Shown: one piece after another, positions 41,151 through 52,315 of the stretch | Layout of the letters: each line of letters opens with the position of its first letter | Numbering within the stretch: the stretch's first letter is position 1 | NCBI RefSeq assembly: GCF_003336665.1 | Contig: NZ_QPIJ01000011.1 | Span: forward strand, 1 to 64,000 | DNA length: 64,000 nucleotides | Reading direction: 5' to 3' | From: Vreelandella rituensis | GTDB lineage: Bacteria; Pseudomonadota; Gammaproteobacteria; Pseudomonadales; Halomonadaceae | The notes under the pieces: generated by a model | The model's input: the letters and a program-made list of their open reading frames with translations, nothing else | Database searches by the model: none | What the model was told of the DNA's origin: nothing | Made by a program: the position numbers and the translations under genes

Positions 41151-42271
41151 AGCACACCCTGAGGGTAGGAACCCAGCACCTTGACCTCGGCCGCCCGCAG
41201 CCTGACTTCCTCGAGCATGGCCGCTACTTGCGGATCTTCATGATGCCCTTTGAAGTCGATGAAGAAGACGTAATTCCAGACACCGCTTCGCGACGGGCGG
41301 GTTTCAAGGCGCGTCAAGTCGATCTGATGGCGATGAAAAGGCTCAAGCAGGTCATGCAGGGCACCGGGCTGGTTGCGCATGGCCACGACCAGAGACGTCT
41401 TGTCGTCACCCGAACGGGGCACATCCTGGTTACCGATGATCAAGAAGCGCGTGGAATTATCCGGGCGGTCCTCAATCTTTTCCGTCAATGGCGTCAGGCC
41501 GTAAAGCTTGGCGGCCATGTCGCCGGCAATCGCGGCACTGTGCCATTCGGTCTTGACCAATTTGGCGGCTTCGGCATTGGAGGCAACCGGCACGCGCTCG
41601 GCATGGGGAAAGTGGGCATCCAACCATTTACGACATTGCGCAAACGACTGCGGGTGCGAGTAGATACGCGACACTTTATCGCGGCGCGTGGTATCCGCCA
41701 CCAGCAGATGATGATGGATACGCAGCACGACTTCGCCGCAGATGCGAATCGAGGAATCCATGAACGAATCCAGGGTGTGATTCACCACCCCTTCCGTGGA
41801 ATTCTCGACCGGCACGACGCCATAATTGACCGCACCGGCTTCGACTTCACGAAATACTTCATCGATTGCCGCCATGGGCAGGCTGACCGCACTTTCCCCG
41901 AAGTGCTTGAGCGCCGCCTGCTGGGTAAAAGTACCTTCAGGCCCCAGATAAGACACCTTGATCGGCTGCTCCAACGCCAGGCAGGCGGACATGATTTCGC
42001 GGAACAGACGTGCCATTTCCTCGCTGTCCAGCGGCCCCGGGTTCAGCGACATGATCCGCCTGAGTACCTGGGCCTCACGTTCCGGACGATAGAATACCGT
42101 GCCCTTGTCGTGGGTCAGCTTCACCTTGGCCACACGCTGGGCGCAGGCCGCTCGCTCACTGATCAGGCGCAGAATATCCGTATCCAGCTGGTCGATCGTC
42201 TCGCGCAACTCGTCAAGATTGCTGGGGGAGCCCGTGCTGGGAGAGTTATTAGTATTGGGGGAGTCAGACAT
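41147..42271 (-). CDS. pheA: Bifunctional chorismate mutase / prephenate dehydratase (P-protein)
   Basis: This 374-residue protein contains an AroQ chorismate mutase domain (LDELRETIDQLDTDILRLIS, about residues 19-100), prephenate dehydratase (YLGPEGTFTQQAALKHFG, ENSTEGVVNHTLD, TRFLIIGN) and a C-terminal ACT domain (PGALHDLLEPF, then LTRLETRPS), where phenylalanine binds for feedback inhibition. The first 18 residues are a Ser/Asn/Pro-rich extension encoded by small GGGGGAG-type repeats. It lies 5 bases downstream of serC and overlaps tyrA-aroA. Confidence 0.96.
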   Translation of the reverse strand: MSDSPNTNNSPSTGSPSNLDELRETIDQLDTDILRLISERAACAQRVAKVKLTHDKGTVFYRPEREAQVLRRIMSLNPGPLDSEEMARLFREIMSACLALEQPIKVSYLGPEGTFTQQAALKHFGESAVSLPMAAIDEVFREVEAGAVNYGVVPVENSTEGVVNHTLDSFMDSSIRICGEVVLRIHHHLLVADTTRRDKVSRIYSHPQSFAQCRKWLDAHFPHAERVPVASNAEAAKLVKTEWHSAAIAGDMAAKLYGLTPLTEKIEDRPDNSTRFLIIGNQDVPRSGDDKTSLVVAMRNQPGALHDLLEPFHRHQIDLTRLETRPSRSGVWNYVFFIDFKGHHEDPQVAAMLEEVRLRAAEVKVLGSYPQGVL

Positions 42272-42276
42272 GGTGG

Positions 42277-43380
42277 TTAGCCCCTTCTTTGTTCGAAATC
42301 CGCCATGAAGGCGGTCAACGTATCCACGGCGTCTTCAGGCACGGCATTGTACAAGCTGGCCCGCATCCCCCCCACGCTGCGATGGCCTTTAAGGTTCAGC
42401 AACCCGGCAGCATTCGCTTCGCTCAGAAAATCCGCGTCCAGACGGCTGTCCGCCAGCACGAACGGAATATTCATGCGTGAGCGGTTGGCCGCCACGATGG
42501 GGTTGGAATAAAGACCGCTGGTATCGATCGCGGCATACAGCTTGGCGGCTTTGCGGGCATTGATAGCCCCCATGGCATCCAGCCCGCCGATATCGTCTTT
42601 CAGCCACTGGAACACTAGCCCGGCAAGGTACCAGGCATAGGTAGGCGGCGTATTGACCATTGAACCGCCTGCGGCCATCCCCTTGTAGTCGAACAAGGAA
42701 GGAATGGCCTTGCAGGCTTGATCGAGCAGGTCATCGCGCACGATGACCAGCGTCAATCCCGCCGGGCCGATATTCTTCTGTGCACCGGCGTAGATGATAC
42801 CGAACTTCGACACATCCAGCGGAGCGGCAAGAATACTCGACGACATGTCACAGACCAGCGGCACCTCGACACCGTCCGGGCGAACTGCCTCGGGGGTGTA
42901 ATCGAATTCGAGTCCACCGATGGTTTCATTGGCGGTGTAATGCAGATAAGCCGCCTGATCGCTTAATTTTAGCGCTGAAGGCCGAGGAACGGCTGTCTGG
43001 CCATTGGCCTCGCTGCTGGCGGCCACATGGTAATCGAACCCCAGTCGCTTGACCTCGGCGATCGCCTTCTTGCCCCAGATGCCGGTATGAATGAAATCGG
43101 CACTGCCACCATTCCCCAAGAGGTTCATCGGCAACATGGCAAATTGCAGGCTGGCACCCCCTTGCAGGAACAGAACGCGATAGTTATCAGGCAGCTGCAA
43201 CAATTCACGCAGATCTGCCTCGGTCTTTTCGGCAATGGCGACGAACTCATCACTGCGATGGCTCATTTCCATTACCGAAAGTCCGCGTCCCTGGTAATCG
43301 AGCAGCTCGCTCTGGGCGCGTTCGAGTACCGACTGAGGTAACGCCGCCGGCCCGGCGCAGAAATTATAGTGACGTGTCAT
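42277..43380 (-). CDS. serC: Phosphoserine aminotransferase
   Basis: This 367-residue PLP enzyme makes 3-phosphoserine from 3-phosphohydroxypyruvate and glutamate, and also serves pyridoxine synthesis. The N-terminal [10 protein letters not shown] block, [14 protein letters not shown] and the PLP-lysine in [13 protein letters not shown] are present. The C-terminal [15 protein letters not shown] is typical. The start lies inside the gyrA 3' end (17-base overlap). Confidence 0.97.
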   Translation of the reverse strand: MTRHYNFCAGPAALPQSVLERAQSELLDYQGRGLSVMEMSHRSDEFVAIAEKTEADLRELLQLPDNYRVLFLQGGASLQFAMLPMNLLGNGGSADFIHTGIWGKKAIAEVKRLGFDYHVAASSEANGQTAVPRPSALKLSDQAAYLHYTANETIGGLEFDYTPEAVRPDGVEVPLVCDMSSSILAAPLDVSKFGIIYAGAQKNIGPAGLTLVIVRDDLLDQACKAIPSLFDYKGMAAGGSMVNTPPTYAWYLAGLVFQWLKDDIGGLDAMGAINARKAAKLYAAIDTSGLYSNPIVAANRSRMNIPFVLADSRLDADFLSEANAAGLLNLKGHRSVGGMRASLYNAVPEDAVDTLTAFMADFEQRRG

Positions 43381-46117
43381 CAGACTGCTCTTCCCCTGAA
43401 TCGTCCTGTAAATCGCTGTTCGGCTCTTGGCTCTGCGGCGCTTCTTGCACCTGTTCTTCCCCTACTAGCGGTGCTTCCAAGGCGTCGTCTGTTTCCAGCG
43501 GCACGTCTTCCAGTTCATCGATGCGCACGGTCTTCACAAGCTTTTCGTTTTCGCCCAGACGAATCAGCATGACACCCTGAGTATTACGCGATGTGGACGA
43601 GACCTCTTCCACACGGGTGCGCACCAGGGTGCCACGATCGGTAATCAGCATCATTTCATCGCTGGGATAGACCTGCATTGCCGCTACCAATGGGCCGTTG
43701 CGCTCGCTGGTCTGCATCGCGATAACGCCTTGGCCACCGCGTCCGCGCAGCGGAAATTCCTCCAGGCGGGTGCGCTTGCCATAGCCTTTTTCGCTTGCAG
43801 TCAGGATATAGATCTGACCTGCATTGCTGCTTTCGCCTGTGGATTCAACGGCTGTGTCGCTTTCAGCCTCTTCTTCCACATCGATCTGCTGGCTCTGGGG
43901 AATGATCAGGCTGATCACCTCGGCGCCCTTGGCCAGGCGCATCCCCCTCACGCCACGCGCCGTGCGTCCCATGGCCCGAACGTTGCCTTCCTCGAAACGA
44001 ATCGCCTTGCCATTGGAAGACAGCATCATGGCATGGTCGGAACCGGAGGTGATCGCCGCGCCGACCAGGCGATCGTCTTCTTCCAGGTCGATGGCGATCA
44101 GGCCCACGCTACGCGGCCGGGAGAACTGCTCCAGGCTGGTACGCTTGACGGTACCCTTGGCGGTGGCGAAGAAGATGTAATGCTCGGGGTCGTAGCCGCG
44201 CACCGGCAGGATGGCGTTGATCTCCTCGCCTTCATCCAGCGGCAGCAAATTGACCAATGGCTTGCCGCGTGACCCACGGCTGGCATTGGGCATCTCGTAG
44301 ACCTTAAGCCAGTAGACCTTGCCACGGTTGGAAAACAGCAGGACGGTGTCATGCGTCGAGGCCACCAGCAGGTGTTCGATGACGTCCTCGTCTTTCATGG
44401 CGGTAGCGGATTTTCCGCGCCCGCCACGGCGCTGGGCCTGATAGTCGGAAATCGGCTGCGTCTTGGCGTAACCCGAGCGTGACACCGTGACCACCATGTC
44501 TTCCTCGGCAATCAGGTCTTCCATGCTCAAGTCCAGATGGCTGAACTGGATCTCGCTGCGCCGATCGTTACCGAACTGATCGCGTACCGCATGCAACTCT
44601 TCGCGAATCACTTCCATCAAACGATCGGCCGAGGCCAGAATCAGCGTCAGCTCGGCGATTTTCTCGAGGATGGAGAGGTATTCATCCAGCAGCTTTTCGG
44701 TTTCAAGCCCGGTCAGACGGTGCAGGCGTAATTCCAGAATCGCCTGGGCTTGGGCTTGAGACAGCCGATACTGCGTCGCGGAAGGATTGAGGCCGTAGCC
44801 TTCCTCCAGCTCTTCGGGCTTGCAGGAGGTAGCCCCGGCGCGCTCCAGCATGCCGGTAACCTGCCCCGGCTGCCAATCCTTGGCCAGCAGCTTTTCACGG
44901 GCTTCAGCGGCGTTGGGCGATGCCTTGATCAGCTCGATGACCTGGTCGATATTGGAAATCGCCACCGCCAGGCCTTCCAGGATATGGCCACGTTCACGGG
45001 CTTTTCTGAGTTCGAACAGCGTCCGTCGGGTCACTACCTCGCGGCGATGACGAATAAAGGCTTCCAGCATCTGCTTGAGGTTTAGCGTGCGCGGCTGGCC
45101 GTTTTCCAGCGCCACCATATTGATGCCGAACACGTTTTGCAGCTGGGTCTGGGCGAAGAGGTTATTGACCACGACCTCGCCCGACTCGCCGCGCTTGACC
45201 TCGATCACGACGCGCAAGCCATCCTTGTCGGATTCGTCGCGCAATTCGGCAATGCCTTCGATTTTCTTGTCTTTCACCAGTTCGGCGATCTTTTCGATCA
45301 ACCGCGCCTTGTTCACCTGATAAGGCAGTTCGCTGATGATGATATGGTCGCGGCCGGATTTATCGTCGTGCTCGATGGTGTGACAGGCCCGCACATAAAT
45401 GCGTCCACGCCCGGTGTGGTAGGCATCGATGATACCCGCACGACCATTGATGATGGCGCCGGTGGGAAAATCCGGGCCGGGGATGTAATGCATCAAATCA
45501 TCGATCGACAAGGTGTAGTCGTCGATCAATGCCAGGCAGCCATCGATGACTTCGCGCATATTGTGCGGCGGAATATTGGTCGCCATGCCCACAGCGATCC
45601 CCGAAGAACCGTTAATCAACAGATTGGGCACTTTGGTCGGCATGACGTCGGGGATACGCTCGGTACCGTCGTAGTTGTCGACCCAATCGACGGTATCTTT
45701 TTCCAGATCGGCGAGTAGTTCATGCGCCAACTTGGACATCCGCACTTCGGTGTAACGCATGGCGGCGGCACTGTCGCCGTCTATCGAACCGAAGTTCCCT
45801 TGGCCGTCGACCAGAACGTGGCGCATCGAGAAATGCTGGGCCATGCGGACGATGGTGTCATAAACGGCACTGTCACCATGGGGGTGATATTTACCGATGA
45901 CATCGCCGACCACACGCGCCGATTTCTTGTACGGTTTGTTCCAGTCATTACTCAGTTCATGCATGGCAAACAGCACACGCCGATGAACCGGCTTGAGGCC
46001 GTCGCGCACGTCAGGAAGAGCGCGACCGATAATGACACTCATCGCGTAGTCGAGATACGACTGTTTAAGCTCGTCTTCGATATTGACGGGCAGGATTTCT
46101 CTGGCGATGTCACCCAT
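43364..46117 (-). CDS. gyrA: DNA gyrase subunit A
   Basis: This roughly 917-residue protein starts at [18 protein letters not shown]; a longer frame upstream is not family-like. Catalytic Tyr122 is in AMRYTEVR. The quinolone-resistance region reads [10 protein letters not shown] with Ser83 and Asp87 (E. coli numbering), the susceptible type. Six C-terminal beta-propeller blades follow, with the GyrA box at QRRGGRGKS. The tail is acidic. It is first of the operon gyrA-serC-pheA-tyrA/aroA-cmk-rpsA. Confidence 0.97.
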   Translation of the reverse strand: MGDIAREILPVNIEDELKQSYLDYAMSVIIGRALPDVRDGLKPVHRRVLFAMHELSNDWNKPYKKSARVVGDVIGKYHPHGDSAVYDTIVRMAQHFSMRHVLVDGQGNFGSIDGDSAAAMRYTEVRMSKLAHELLADLEKDTVDWVDNYDGTERIPDVMPTKVPNLLINGSSGIAVGMATNIPPHNMREVIDGCLALIDDYTLSIDDLMHYIPGPDFPTGAIINGRAGIIDAYHTGRGRIYVRACHTIEHDDKSGRDHIIISELPYQVNKARLIEKIAELVKDKKIEGIAELRDESDKDGLRVVIEVKRGESGEVVVNNLFAQTQLQNVFGINMVALENGQPRTLNLKQMLEAFIRHRREVVTRRTLFELRKARERGHILEGLAVAISNIDQVIELIKASPNAAEAREKLLAKDWQPGQVTGMLERAGATSCKPEELEEGYGLNPSATQYRLSQAQAQAILELRLHRLTGLETEKLLDEYLSILEKIAELTLILASADRLMEVIREELHAVRDQFGNDRRSEIQFSHLDLSMEDLIAEEDMVVTVSRSGYAKTQPISDYQAQRRGGRGKSATAMKDEDVIEHLLVASTHDTVLLFSNRGKVYWLKVYEMPNASRGSRGKPLVNLLPLDEGEEINAILPVRGYDPEHYIFFATAKGTVKRTSLEQFSRPRSVGLIAIDLEEDDRLVGAAITSGSDHAMMLSSNGKAIRFEEGNVRAMGRTARGVRGMRLAKGAEVISLIIPQSQQIDVEEEAESDTAVESTGESSNAGQIYILTASEKGYGKRTRLEEFPLRGRGGQGVIAMQTSERNGPLVAAMQVYPSDEMMLITDRGTLVRTRVEEVSSTSRNTQGVMLIRLGENEKLVKTVRIDELEDVPLETDDALEAPLVGEEQVQEAPQSQEPNSDLQDDSGEEQSDDTSL

Positions 46118-46278
46118 GAAAGTCAGATCCTTTGCACTGCATTTGCATTGCGAGAGTTGAAAGCGCAACAAGATGCCGGGGCACGGCGCGCAATTACCCG
46201 AGCATCATACCACTGCACAGGCGGCAAGGGCAGCCGCAGCATACCTACACAAATACAGCCAAAAACGCTCTGAGCGGC

Positions 46279-46728
46279 TCAGAAGGGCGTTAACGCCGAT
46301 TCGGCTACAGTCAAGGCCTCCAGCACCGCGCCTATTTCACCCTCTATCGCACAGGCTTTATTGGCGCGTAAATCCAGCAACACGAAAGTGAAACTGGCTT
46401 CGGTGACCAGAGTGCCATCAGCGCGGAAAATCTTCTGATGGCAGACAGCACTTCGTTTACCCACGTCGACAATCCCAGTGGTGATGATCAAGTCGTCGCC
46501 TTCCACGGCGGCCTGGCGATAATCGATATTGATATTGACCACCACAAACGCCGCCGCTTGCTGCTTGAACTGCTTCACCAACGCCGGGTGATCGTCAAAA
46601 AACGCCCAGCGCCCCTCCTCCATGAACTCCAGGTAGCGGGCGTTGTTGACATGCCCATAGCCATCCAGGTGATAGCCGCGCACGCGTAGCTGGGTCTGGG
46701 TCTTTTTGTTTAAAACGGGCACTGTCAT
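46279..46728 (-). CDS. Hotdog-fold acyl-CoA thioesterase (YbgC/4HBT type)
   Basis: This roughly 149-residue single-hotdog thioesterase has the active-site block YHLDGYGHVNNARYLEFMEE, with the conserved Asp and the HVNN helix, then NINIDYRQAAVEGDDLII. Substrate chain length is not evident. The start at 46728 follows an excellent ribosome-binding site (AGGAGG), unlike the longer open frame. It is divergent from rdgC and lies upstream of gyrA on the same strand. Confidence 0.85.
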   Translation of the reverse strand: MTVPVLNKKTQTQLRVRGYHLDGYGHVNNARYLEFMEEGRWAFFDDHPALVKQFKQQAAAFVVVNINIDYRQAAVEGDDLIITTGIVDVGKRSAVCHQKIFRADGTLVTEASFTFVLLDLRANKACAIEGEIGAVLEALTVAESALTPF

Positions 46729-46898
46729 GAAACCTCCTTGGCTGGGCCAGTGTAATAAGTCAGTTGAATAAATAATAACGCAAGCCTTAATCAAACATAA
46801 GTTTGAAACAGCTGCAACAATGCTTGACCGATTCGCAGCACTGGTACGTATCGCCGGCTTTCGACATAATGAGCAGCCCTTTGCACAGGATATGCTCC

Positions 46899-47831
46899 AT
46901 GTGGTTCAAGCACTTGCACCTTTATCGCTTGCACGGCGCCCCGGAGATGCCCTCAGAGGCGCTGGAACAAGCCCTTGCCGAACAAGCCAGCCAGCCATTA
47001 GGCGGCACACAAGCACGTCGATTGGGCTGGTGCGCTCCGGCGGGACGACTGGGAAGCGGCCATTACCTGCATGAACTTCAAGGCCACCGACTCCTCAGTG
47101 CCTTACGCCAGGAGCGCTTGCTGCCTGCGTCGGTGGTGCGCGAAGAAGTCGAGGAACAGGTCAGCGACATCGAATCTCGCGAAGGCCGCAAGCTTACGCG
47201 CAAGGAAAAGACCGCCATCAAGGAGCAGGTAACCGAAACATTGCTACCGCAGGCTTTCATACGCAGCCAGAAAATCGATTTATGGTGGGACACAAGGCGC
47301 AACCTGATCGGTATCAACGCCAGCAGCCGTACGCGGGCCGAAGATGTGCTCGACCTGTTGCGTGAAACGCTGGGTACCCTCAAGGTCACGCCTCTCGCCA
47401 CCCAGGCATTGCCGATTCGCGCCATGACCACCTGGCTGGGCGACCCGGAAAGCCGCCCCAGCGACCTGGAACTCGGTGATCAGGTCGAACTCAAGGCCAA
47501 GGGCGACGACGGTGTGCTGCGTGCCCGTCAGGTGGATCTGGACAGCGATGAAATTCAGCAGCTGCTGGCAAGCGGTCGCCAAGCCAGTAAACTGGCGGTA
47601 AGTCTGGCGGGTCGGCTACGATTCATTCTGCATGACGACCTGGCGCTCAAGTCGCTGCGCTTCAGCGACGCCTTGATCGAAGAAGCCGATCATGCCGAAG
47701 ACGGTGACGACGCCCTGGTACGCCTGGAAACGGATTTCATCCTGATGGCACAGGCGCTATCGGATGACATCACCCGCTTGATCGAATGGCTCGGCGGCGA
47801 AGCCGAGACAGGCCGCGATAGCTTTACTTGA
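46899..47831 (+). CDS. rdgC: Recombination-associated protein RdgC
   Basis: This roughly 310-residue protein starts MWFKHLHLYRLHG, as in the RdgC family; an upstream in-frame start is not family-like. RdgC forms a dimeric ring around DNA and limits RecA activity. Recognisable blocks are LGWCAPAGRLG, REEVEEQVSDIE with GRKLTRKEKTAIKEQV, IDLWWDTRRNLIGINASS and the C-terminal LETDFILMAQALSDDITRLI. It is monocistronic, followed by a tandem-repeat spacer. Confidence 0.94.
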   Translation: MWFKHLHLYRLHGAPEMPSEALEQALAEQASQPLGGTQARRLGWCAPAGRLGSGHYLHELQGHRLLSALRQERLLPASVVREEVEEQVSDIESREGRKLTRKEKTAIKEQVTETLLPQAFIRSQKIDLWWDTRRNLIGINASSRTRAEDVLDLLRETLGTLKVTPLATQALPIRAMTTWLGDPESRPSDLELGDQVELKAKGDDGVLRARQVDLDSDEIQQLLASGRQASKLAVSLAGRLRFILHDDLALKSLRFSDALIEEADHAEDGDDALVRLETDFILMAQALSDDITRLIEWLGGEAETGRDSFT

Positions 47832-47836
47832 TGATA

Positions 47837-47900
47837 GGTTTCCTGCATGACTGGTTTTCTACATAAGTCGTTTCCTGCACAAAGCGTTTTTACTGATATT
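47837..47900. repeat. Four degenerate 16-bp tandem repeats after rdgC
   Basis: GGTTTCCTGCATGACT, GGTTTTCTACATAAGT, CGTTTCCTGCACAAAG and CGTTTTTACTGATATT run head to tail within 6 bases of the rdgC stop. The spacer to the next gene contains nothing else recognisable. Confidence 0.75.
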
Positions 47901-47954
47901 TTTCTTGTACGCCCTTTTCGCTAACTCTTATTTTGGCACCAGCCTACGGATCGC

Positions 47955-49136
47955 ATGACTCATACCCCTGATGCCCTTTCTACCGCCGACACCCAAGACC
48001 CATGGGCCGATGTCCGTCCTTACATGGATCACGAAGTTGCCGAGGTACTCACACGCCTGTCACACGATGCCGAACTGCTCGATGCGTTGACGCAATTTCG
48101 CTTGCCTCGCCTGGCACGCTGGGCACCGCCCCTGGCCCGCACCTTGGCAGGCATTGCCATACGCCGTGAGGTCAAGGGCGTGACCACGGTGCGCGATTTT
48201 CAAATGCGTATCGCGCATTACATGGACCGCATGATTCGCACTACCACCGATGCCTTTCAGGTCGAAGGGCTGGACAAGCTCGACCCTGGCAGTGCCTATC
48301 TGTTCATCGGCAATCATCGCGATATTGCCCTCGATCCGGCATTCGTCAACTATGCGTTGTATCAGGCGGATCGCGACACGGTACGTATTGCCATCGGTGA
48401 TAACCTCTTGAAAAAACCCTACGTTACCGACCTGATGCGCTTGAACAAGAGCTTCATCGTGCCACGTAGTGCAAGGGGCAAGCGCGCCATGCTGGCGGCT
48501 TATCAGACGCTTTCGTCCTATATCCGCCATTCGATCCTCGAAGACAATCACTCGATATGGATGGCCCAGCGCGAAGGTCGTGCCAAAAACGGCATCGACC
48601 GCACCGACCCGGCCATCATCAAGATGCTGACCATGGCCAGGCGCACCGCCGACCGTAACGTCGATTTCGGTGAAGCCGTCAAGGAACTCAAACTGGTACC
48701 GGTCTCGATCAGCTACGAATACGATCCCTGCGATATGCAGAAGGCGCAGGAGTTACACGCCATTCATACGCAGGGCGAGTATGCCAAGGGCGAATTCGAG
48801 GACATCAGCTCGATCGTGACCGGCATTACCGGCGCGAAAGGTCGCGTGCAGCTGCGTTTCGGTAGCCCCATCGGGGCCGACATCGCCACCCCGGATGAAG
48901 CCGCGGCGGAAATCGACCGTCAGGTGATCGGTGGCTATCGTTTGTTTCCCAGCCATTACCTGGCACTCGAAGCGCTGGGAGATGCCCCCGAACTGGTGGC
49001 GCGCAACGCCATTACTCCCGCCGACCGTGAACGCTTCAAGCAACGCCTAGCAGAGGTGCCGGAGGAATTACGCCCCTGGTGGCTGGCGCAATACGCAAAT
49101 CCGGTAAAACATAAAGCTGGACGCCTGGCCCTCTGA
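47955..49136 (+). CDS. PlsC-type 1-acyl-glycerol-phosphate acyltransferase family protein
   Basis: This 393-residue protein has the acyltransferase block LFIGNHRDIALDPAFVNYAL (a variant of the NHxxxxD motif), followed by FIVPRSARGKRAML, IWMAQREGRAKNG (binding motif with Glu-Gly) and KLVPVSISYEYDP. It belongs to a long gammaproteobacterial group of PlsC relatives whose acceptor is not certain: phospholipid precursor or another lipid. The N-terminal 90 residues are helical. No transmembrane segment stands out. Confidence 0.78.
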   Translation: MTHTPDALSTADTQDPWADVRPYMDHEVAEVLTRLSHDAELLDALTQFRLPRLARWAPPLARTLAGIAIRREVKGVTTVRDFQMRIAHYMDRMIRTTTDAFQVEGLDKLDPGSAYLFIGNHRDIALDPAFVNYALYQADRDTVRIAIGDNLLKKPYVTDLMRLNKSFIVPRSARGKRAMLAAYQTLSSYIRHSILEDNHSIWMAQREGRAKNGIDRTDPAIIKMLTMARRTADRNVDFGEAVKELKLVPVSISYEYDPCDMQKAQELHAIHTQGEYAKGEFEDISSIVTGITGAKGRVQLRFGSPIGADIATPDEAAAEIDRQVIGGYRLFPSHYLALEALGDAPELVARNAITPADRERFKQRLAEVPEELRPWWLAQYANPVKHKAGRLAL

Positions 49137-49256
49137 GTGGCCGGTGCCAGGCAAGGCGCAACCTCGCCATGTCGGCCGTGAGAAAAAATGCTATGGTCAG
49201 CGAATTCACCGGCATTGCCTTGTCTCACCGCCGGCCGCGACCACAAGGAGATTGTC

Positions 49257-49541
49257 ATGTCTGCATCTGAAATTCAGAAAACTCGTATTATCAATGAGCT
49301 ACGCGACTTTGTGCGCAAATTACTCCAAGACCCCAAGATCTTGGATCAGTCGCTCGACATCGCGCGCAAGCATTTAGCGGAAGAAGGCAGCAGCGCCGAA
49401 GTCATGGCGCGTATCGCCAATGATATTTCCGATACCACCAGCGTGCATATTCCTGAAGACCCGGCCGAGCATTCGGATGCGGATAAGCTTTATCTCGAAT
49501 TGTTAAAAGAAGTGGTTCAGGAAGAACAAGGCCTGTACTGA
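49257..49541 (+). CDS. Small conserved-looking helical protein, unknown function
   Basis: This 94-residue acidic cytoplasmic protein is mainly helical ([34 protein letters not shown]) with a Glu-rich C-terminus. The ribosome-binding site AAGGAG lies 7 bases before the chosen ATG, which excludes the longer open frame upstream. It sits alone between the acyltransferase gene and metG. No family recognised. Confidence 0.7.
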   Translation: MSASEIQKTRIINELRDFVRKLLQDPKILDQSLDIARKHLAEEGSSAEVMARIANDISDTTSVHIPEDPAEHSDADKLYLELLKEVVQEEQGLY

Positions 49542-49647
49542 GCCGACCCGGGGTTTGAGGGGCTGGATGCAACCACGGGCGAAGATCGCTACAATCTTCG
49601 CCCCCTTTTCTTGTTACCGTCTGATGCCAACGGAAGTGTCAATCACC

Positions 49648-51684
49648 ATGTCGAATACCGCCACGCGCAAGATACTGGTCACCAGCGCCCTGCCCTATGC
49701 CAACGGCGCCATCCACCTTGGCCATTTGCTGGAATACATCCAGACCGATATCTGGGTGCGTTTCCAGAAAAGCCGCGGCCAGCAATGCCATTATGTGTGC
49801 GCCGACGACGCCCATGGCACCGCCATCATGCTGCGTGCGGAACAGGAAGGCATCACCTCACAAGCCTTGATCGAGCGTGTTTCACGGGATCATCAGGAAG
49901 ACTTCGCCCGCTTCGGGGTGGCATTCGACAACTACCATTCCACGCATTCAGACGAAAACCGTTATTTCAGCGAATTGATTTACACGCGGCTACGCGACAA
50001 GGGTCATATCGCCACTCGCGACATCGAACAGATGTACGACCCCCAGAAAGGCCTGTTTCTGGCGGATCGCTTCATCAAGGGCACCTGCCCCAAATGCCGT
50101 ACCGAGGATCAATACGGCGACAACTGCGAAGCGTGCGGCGCGACGTATACCCCGGCCGAATTGATCAACCCGGTCTCGGCCATTTCCGGTGCCACGCCGG
50201 AAATCAGAAGCTCGACTCATTACTTCTTCAAGCTACCGGATTTCGTCGAGTTCCTGCAGCGCTGGATCGACGCCGGCCATGTTCAGCCACAGATCAGAAA
50301 CAAGCTGATGGAGTGGTTCGAGTCCGGCTTCAATGAATGGGACATTTCCCGGGACGCCCCTTATTTCGGCTTCGAAATTCCCGATGCGCCGGGCAAGTAC
50401 TTCTATGTATGGCTGGACGCCCCTATCGGTTATCTGGCCAGTTTCAAGAACCTCTGTGACCGCGAAGGCATCGATTTCGATAGTTATTGGGCACCGGACT
50501 CCGATGCCGAGATCTATCATTTCATCGGCAAGGACATCGTGTACTTTCACGCATTGTTCTGGCCGGCCATGCTGCATGGTGCCGATTTCCGCACCCCCAC
50601 GGCGGTCAATTGCCATGGTTTCGTGACCGTGGACGGTGCCAAGATGTCCAAGTCTCGCGGGACGTTCATCAAGGCGGCTACCTATGCCGACCACCTGAAT
50701 CCGGAATATCTGCGCTATTACTTTGCCGCCAAATTGACCTCGGGTGTCGATGACCTCGACTTGAACCTCAGCGATTTTGCCGCCCGGGTAAATTCAGACC
50801 TGGTGGGCAAGGTAGTCAACATCGCCAGCCGCTGCGCAGGCTTCGTCAAGAAGCTCGGTGATAGCACGCTTTCGGCGCATTGCACCCAACCGGATATGCT
50901 GGCACGTTTCATTGCCGCCGGCGATGTCATCGCCGAGGATTTCGAAAGCCGCGATTTCGGACGCGCCATGCGTAAAGTGATGGAGCTCGCCGACGAAGCC
51001 AATACCTACATTGCCGAAAAGGAACCCTGGGTGCTGGCCAAACAGCCAGGCCACGAACAGGAAGTATTGGAAATCTGTTCGGTAGGCATCAACCTTTTCC
51101 GCCAATTAATGGTCTATCTAGCGCCTGTGGTCCCGGCCATGGCCGAACAGGCACGCGAGTTTCTCAACCTGGAAACCCTCGACTGGCATAGCCGACATGA
51201 CGTCTTGTTCGCCCATGAAATCAAGAAGTTCAAACCGCTGATGACGCGGGTGGAACGTGACAGGATTGACGCCATGATCGAAGCCTCGAAGGAGGATCTG
51301 GTGGTGGAACAAAAACTCAAGGCAGCCCCCAAGGGGCCGCTGGCTGAAGAGCCGATTGCCCCCGAGATAGGCTTTGAAGATTTCAGCAAGGTCGACTTGC
51401 GTATCGTGCGGATCGCCAAGGCTGAATACGTCGAAGGTGCCGACAAGCTGCTTAAACTGACCCTCGACCTTGGCGGCGAGACACGTACGGTGTTCTCGGG
51501 CATTCGCTCCGCCTACGCCCCGGAAGCTCTGGAAGGACGCCTGACGATCATGGTGGCCAACCTGGCACCGCGCAAGATGCGCTTCGGCATATCGGAAGGC
51601 ATGGTGCTGGCTTCAGCCAACGACGAAGGTATCTACCTGCTATCGCCGGACGCAGGCGCCGAACCGGGGCAACGTGTTACCTGA
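49648..51684 (+). CDS. metG: Methionyl-tRNA synthetase
   Basis: This roughly 678-residue class I synthetase has the HIGH-like motif in [11 protein letters not shown] near residue 25, the zinc-knuckle insertion ([18 protein letters not shown]), KMSKSRGTF, the anticodon-binding domain and a C-terminal Trbp111/EMAP-like tRNA-binding domain ([17 protein letters not shown] to the end). The start at 49648 (MSNTATRK) fits the family; an upstream ATG at 49624 is possible. It is the E. coli-type two-domain form. Confidence 0.96.
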   Translation: MSNTATRKILVTSALPYANGAIHLGHLLEYIQTDIWVRFQKSRGQQCHYVCADDAHGTAIMLRAEQEGITSQALIERVSRDHQEDFARFGVAFDNYHSTHSDENRYFSELIYTRLRDKGHIATRDIEQMYDPQKGLFLADRFIKGTCPKCRTEDQYGDNCEACGATYTPAELINPVSAISGATPEIRSSTHYFFKLPDFVEFLQRWIDAGHVQPQIRNKLMEWFESGFNEWDISRDAPYFGFEIPDAPGKYFYVWLDAPIGYLASFKNLCDREGIDFDSYWAPDSDAEIYHFIGKDIVYFHALFWPAMLHGADFRTPTAVNCHGFVTVDGAKMSKSRGTFIKAATYADHLNPEYLRYYFAAKLTSGVDDLDLNLSDFAARVNSDLVGKVVNIASRCAGFVKKLGDSTLSAHCTQPDMLARFIAAGDVIAEDFESRDFGRAMRKVMELADEANTYIAEKEPWVLAKQPGHEQEVLEICSVGINLFRQLMVYLAPVVPAMAEQAREFLNLETLDWHSRHDVLFAHEIKKFKPLMTRVERDRIDAMIEASKEDLVVEQKLKAAPKGPLAEEPIAPEIGFEDFSKVDLRIVRIAKAEYVEGADKLLKLTLDLGGETRTVFSGIRSAYAPEALEGRLTIMVANLAPRKMRFGISEGMVLASANDEGIYLLSPDAGAEPGQRVT

Positions 51685-51726
51685 ACGTGTCGTCCATACC
51701 CACAGAAATCGCCGCTGTCTCTGCTG

Positions 51727-52308
51727 ATGAATGAACTGTTATTGATTCTTATCGGCACGGCGTTGGTCAACAATTTCGTGCTGGTCCAGTTTCTAGGGCT
51801 GTGCCCCTTCATGGGGGTTTCCAGCAAGCTGGAACCCGCCATGGGCATGTCCTTGGCGACCACCTTTGTGCTGACCCTGGCCTCGGCGGCAAGCTACGTG
51901 GTCTATCATGCATTACTGGTGCCCTTGGGTGTCGAATACCTGCGCACCATTGCCTTTATCGTGGTGATTGCCGCCGTGGTGCAATTCACCGAGGTCATGG
52001 TACGCAAGCTGAGCCCCATGCTGCACCAGGTGCTGGGGATTTTTCTGCCGTTGATTACCACCAACTGTGCGGTTCTAGGTGTGGCGCTTTTGTCGCTCAA
52101 TCGTCAATTGAGTTTCTTGCACACCACCCTTTACGGTCTGGGCGCGGCCATGGGGTTTTCTCTGGTACTGGTGCTGTTCGCCGCTATGCGCGAACGCCTG
52201 GCCGATGCCGACATACCCAAGCCGTTTCGCGGTGCGGCAATCGCCATGGTGACCGCCAGCCTCATGTCGCTGGCGTTTCTGGGCTTTTCCGGACTCGCAC
52301 AAGGCTGA
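51727..52308 (+). CDS. rsxA: Electron transport complex subunit RsxA (RnfA)
   Basis: This 193-residue six-helix membrane subunit of the Rsx/Rnf complex has the family blocks [22 protein letters not shown] and [16 protein letters not shown], the latter holding the TTNC cysteine. Rnf complexes couple NADH and ferredoxin electron transfer to ion movement; in enterics, Rsx keeps SoxR reduced. It is first gene of rsxABCDGE, 7 bases before rsxB. Confidence 0.96.
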   Translation: MNELLLILIGTALVNNFVLVQFLGLCPFMGVSSKLEPAMGMSLATTFVLTLASAASYVVYHALLVPLGVEYLRTIAFIVVIAAVVQFTEVMVRKLSPMLHQVLGIFLPLITTNCAVLGVALLSLNRQLSFLHTTLYGLGAAMGFSLVLVLFAAMRERLADADIPKPFRGAAIAMVTASLMSLAFLGFSGLAQG

Positions 52309-52315
52309 AAACCTC

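Noticed and set aside
43364..46117. Quinolone-resistance change in gyrA
   Set aside because: Positions 83 and 87 are Ser and Asp, the susceptible residues.
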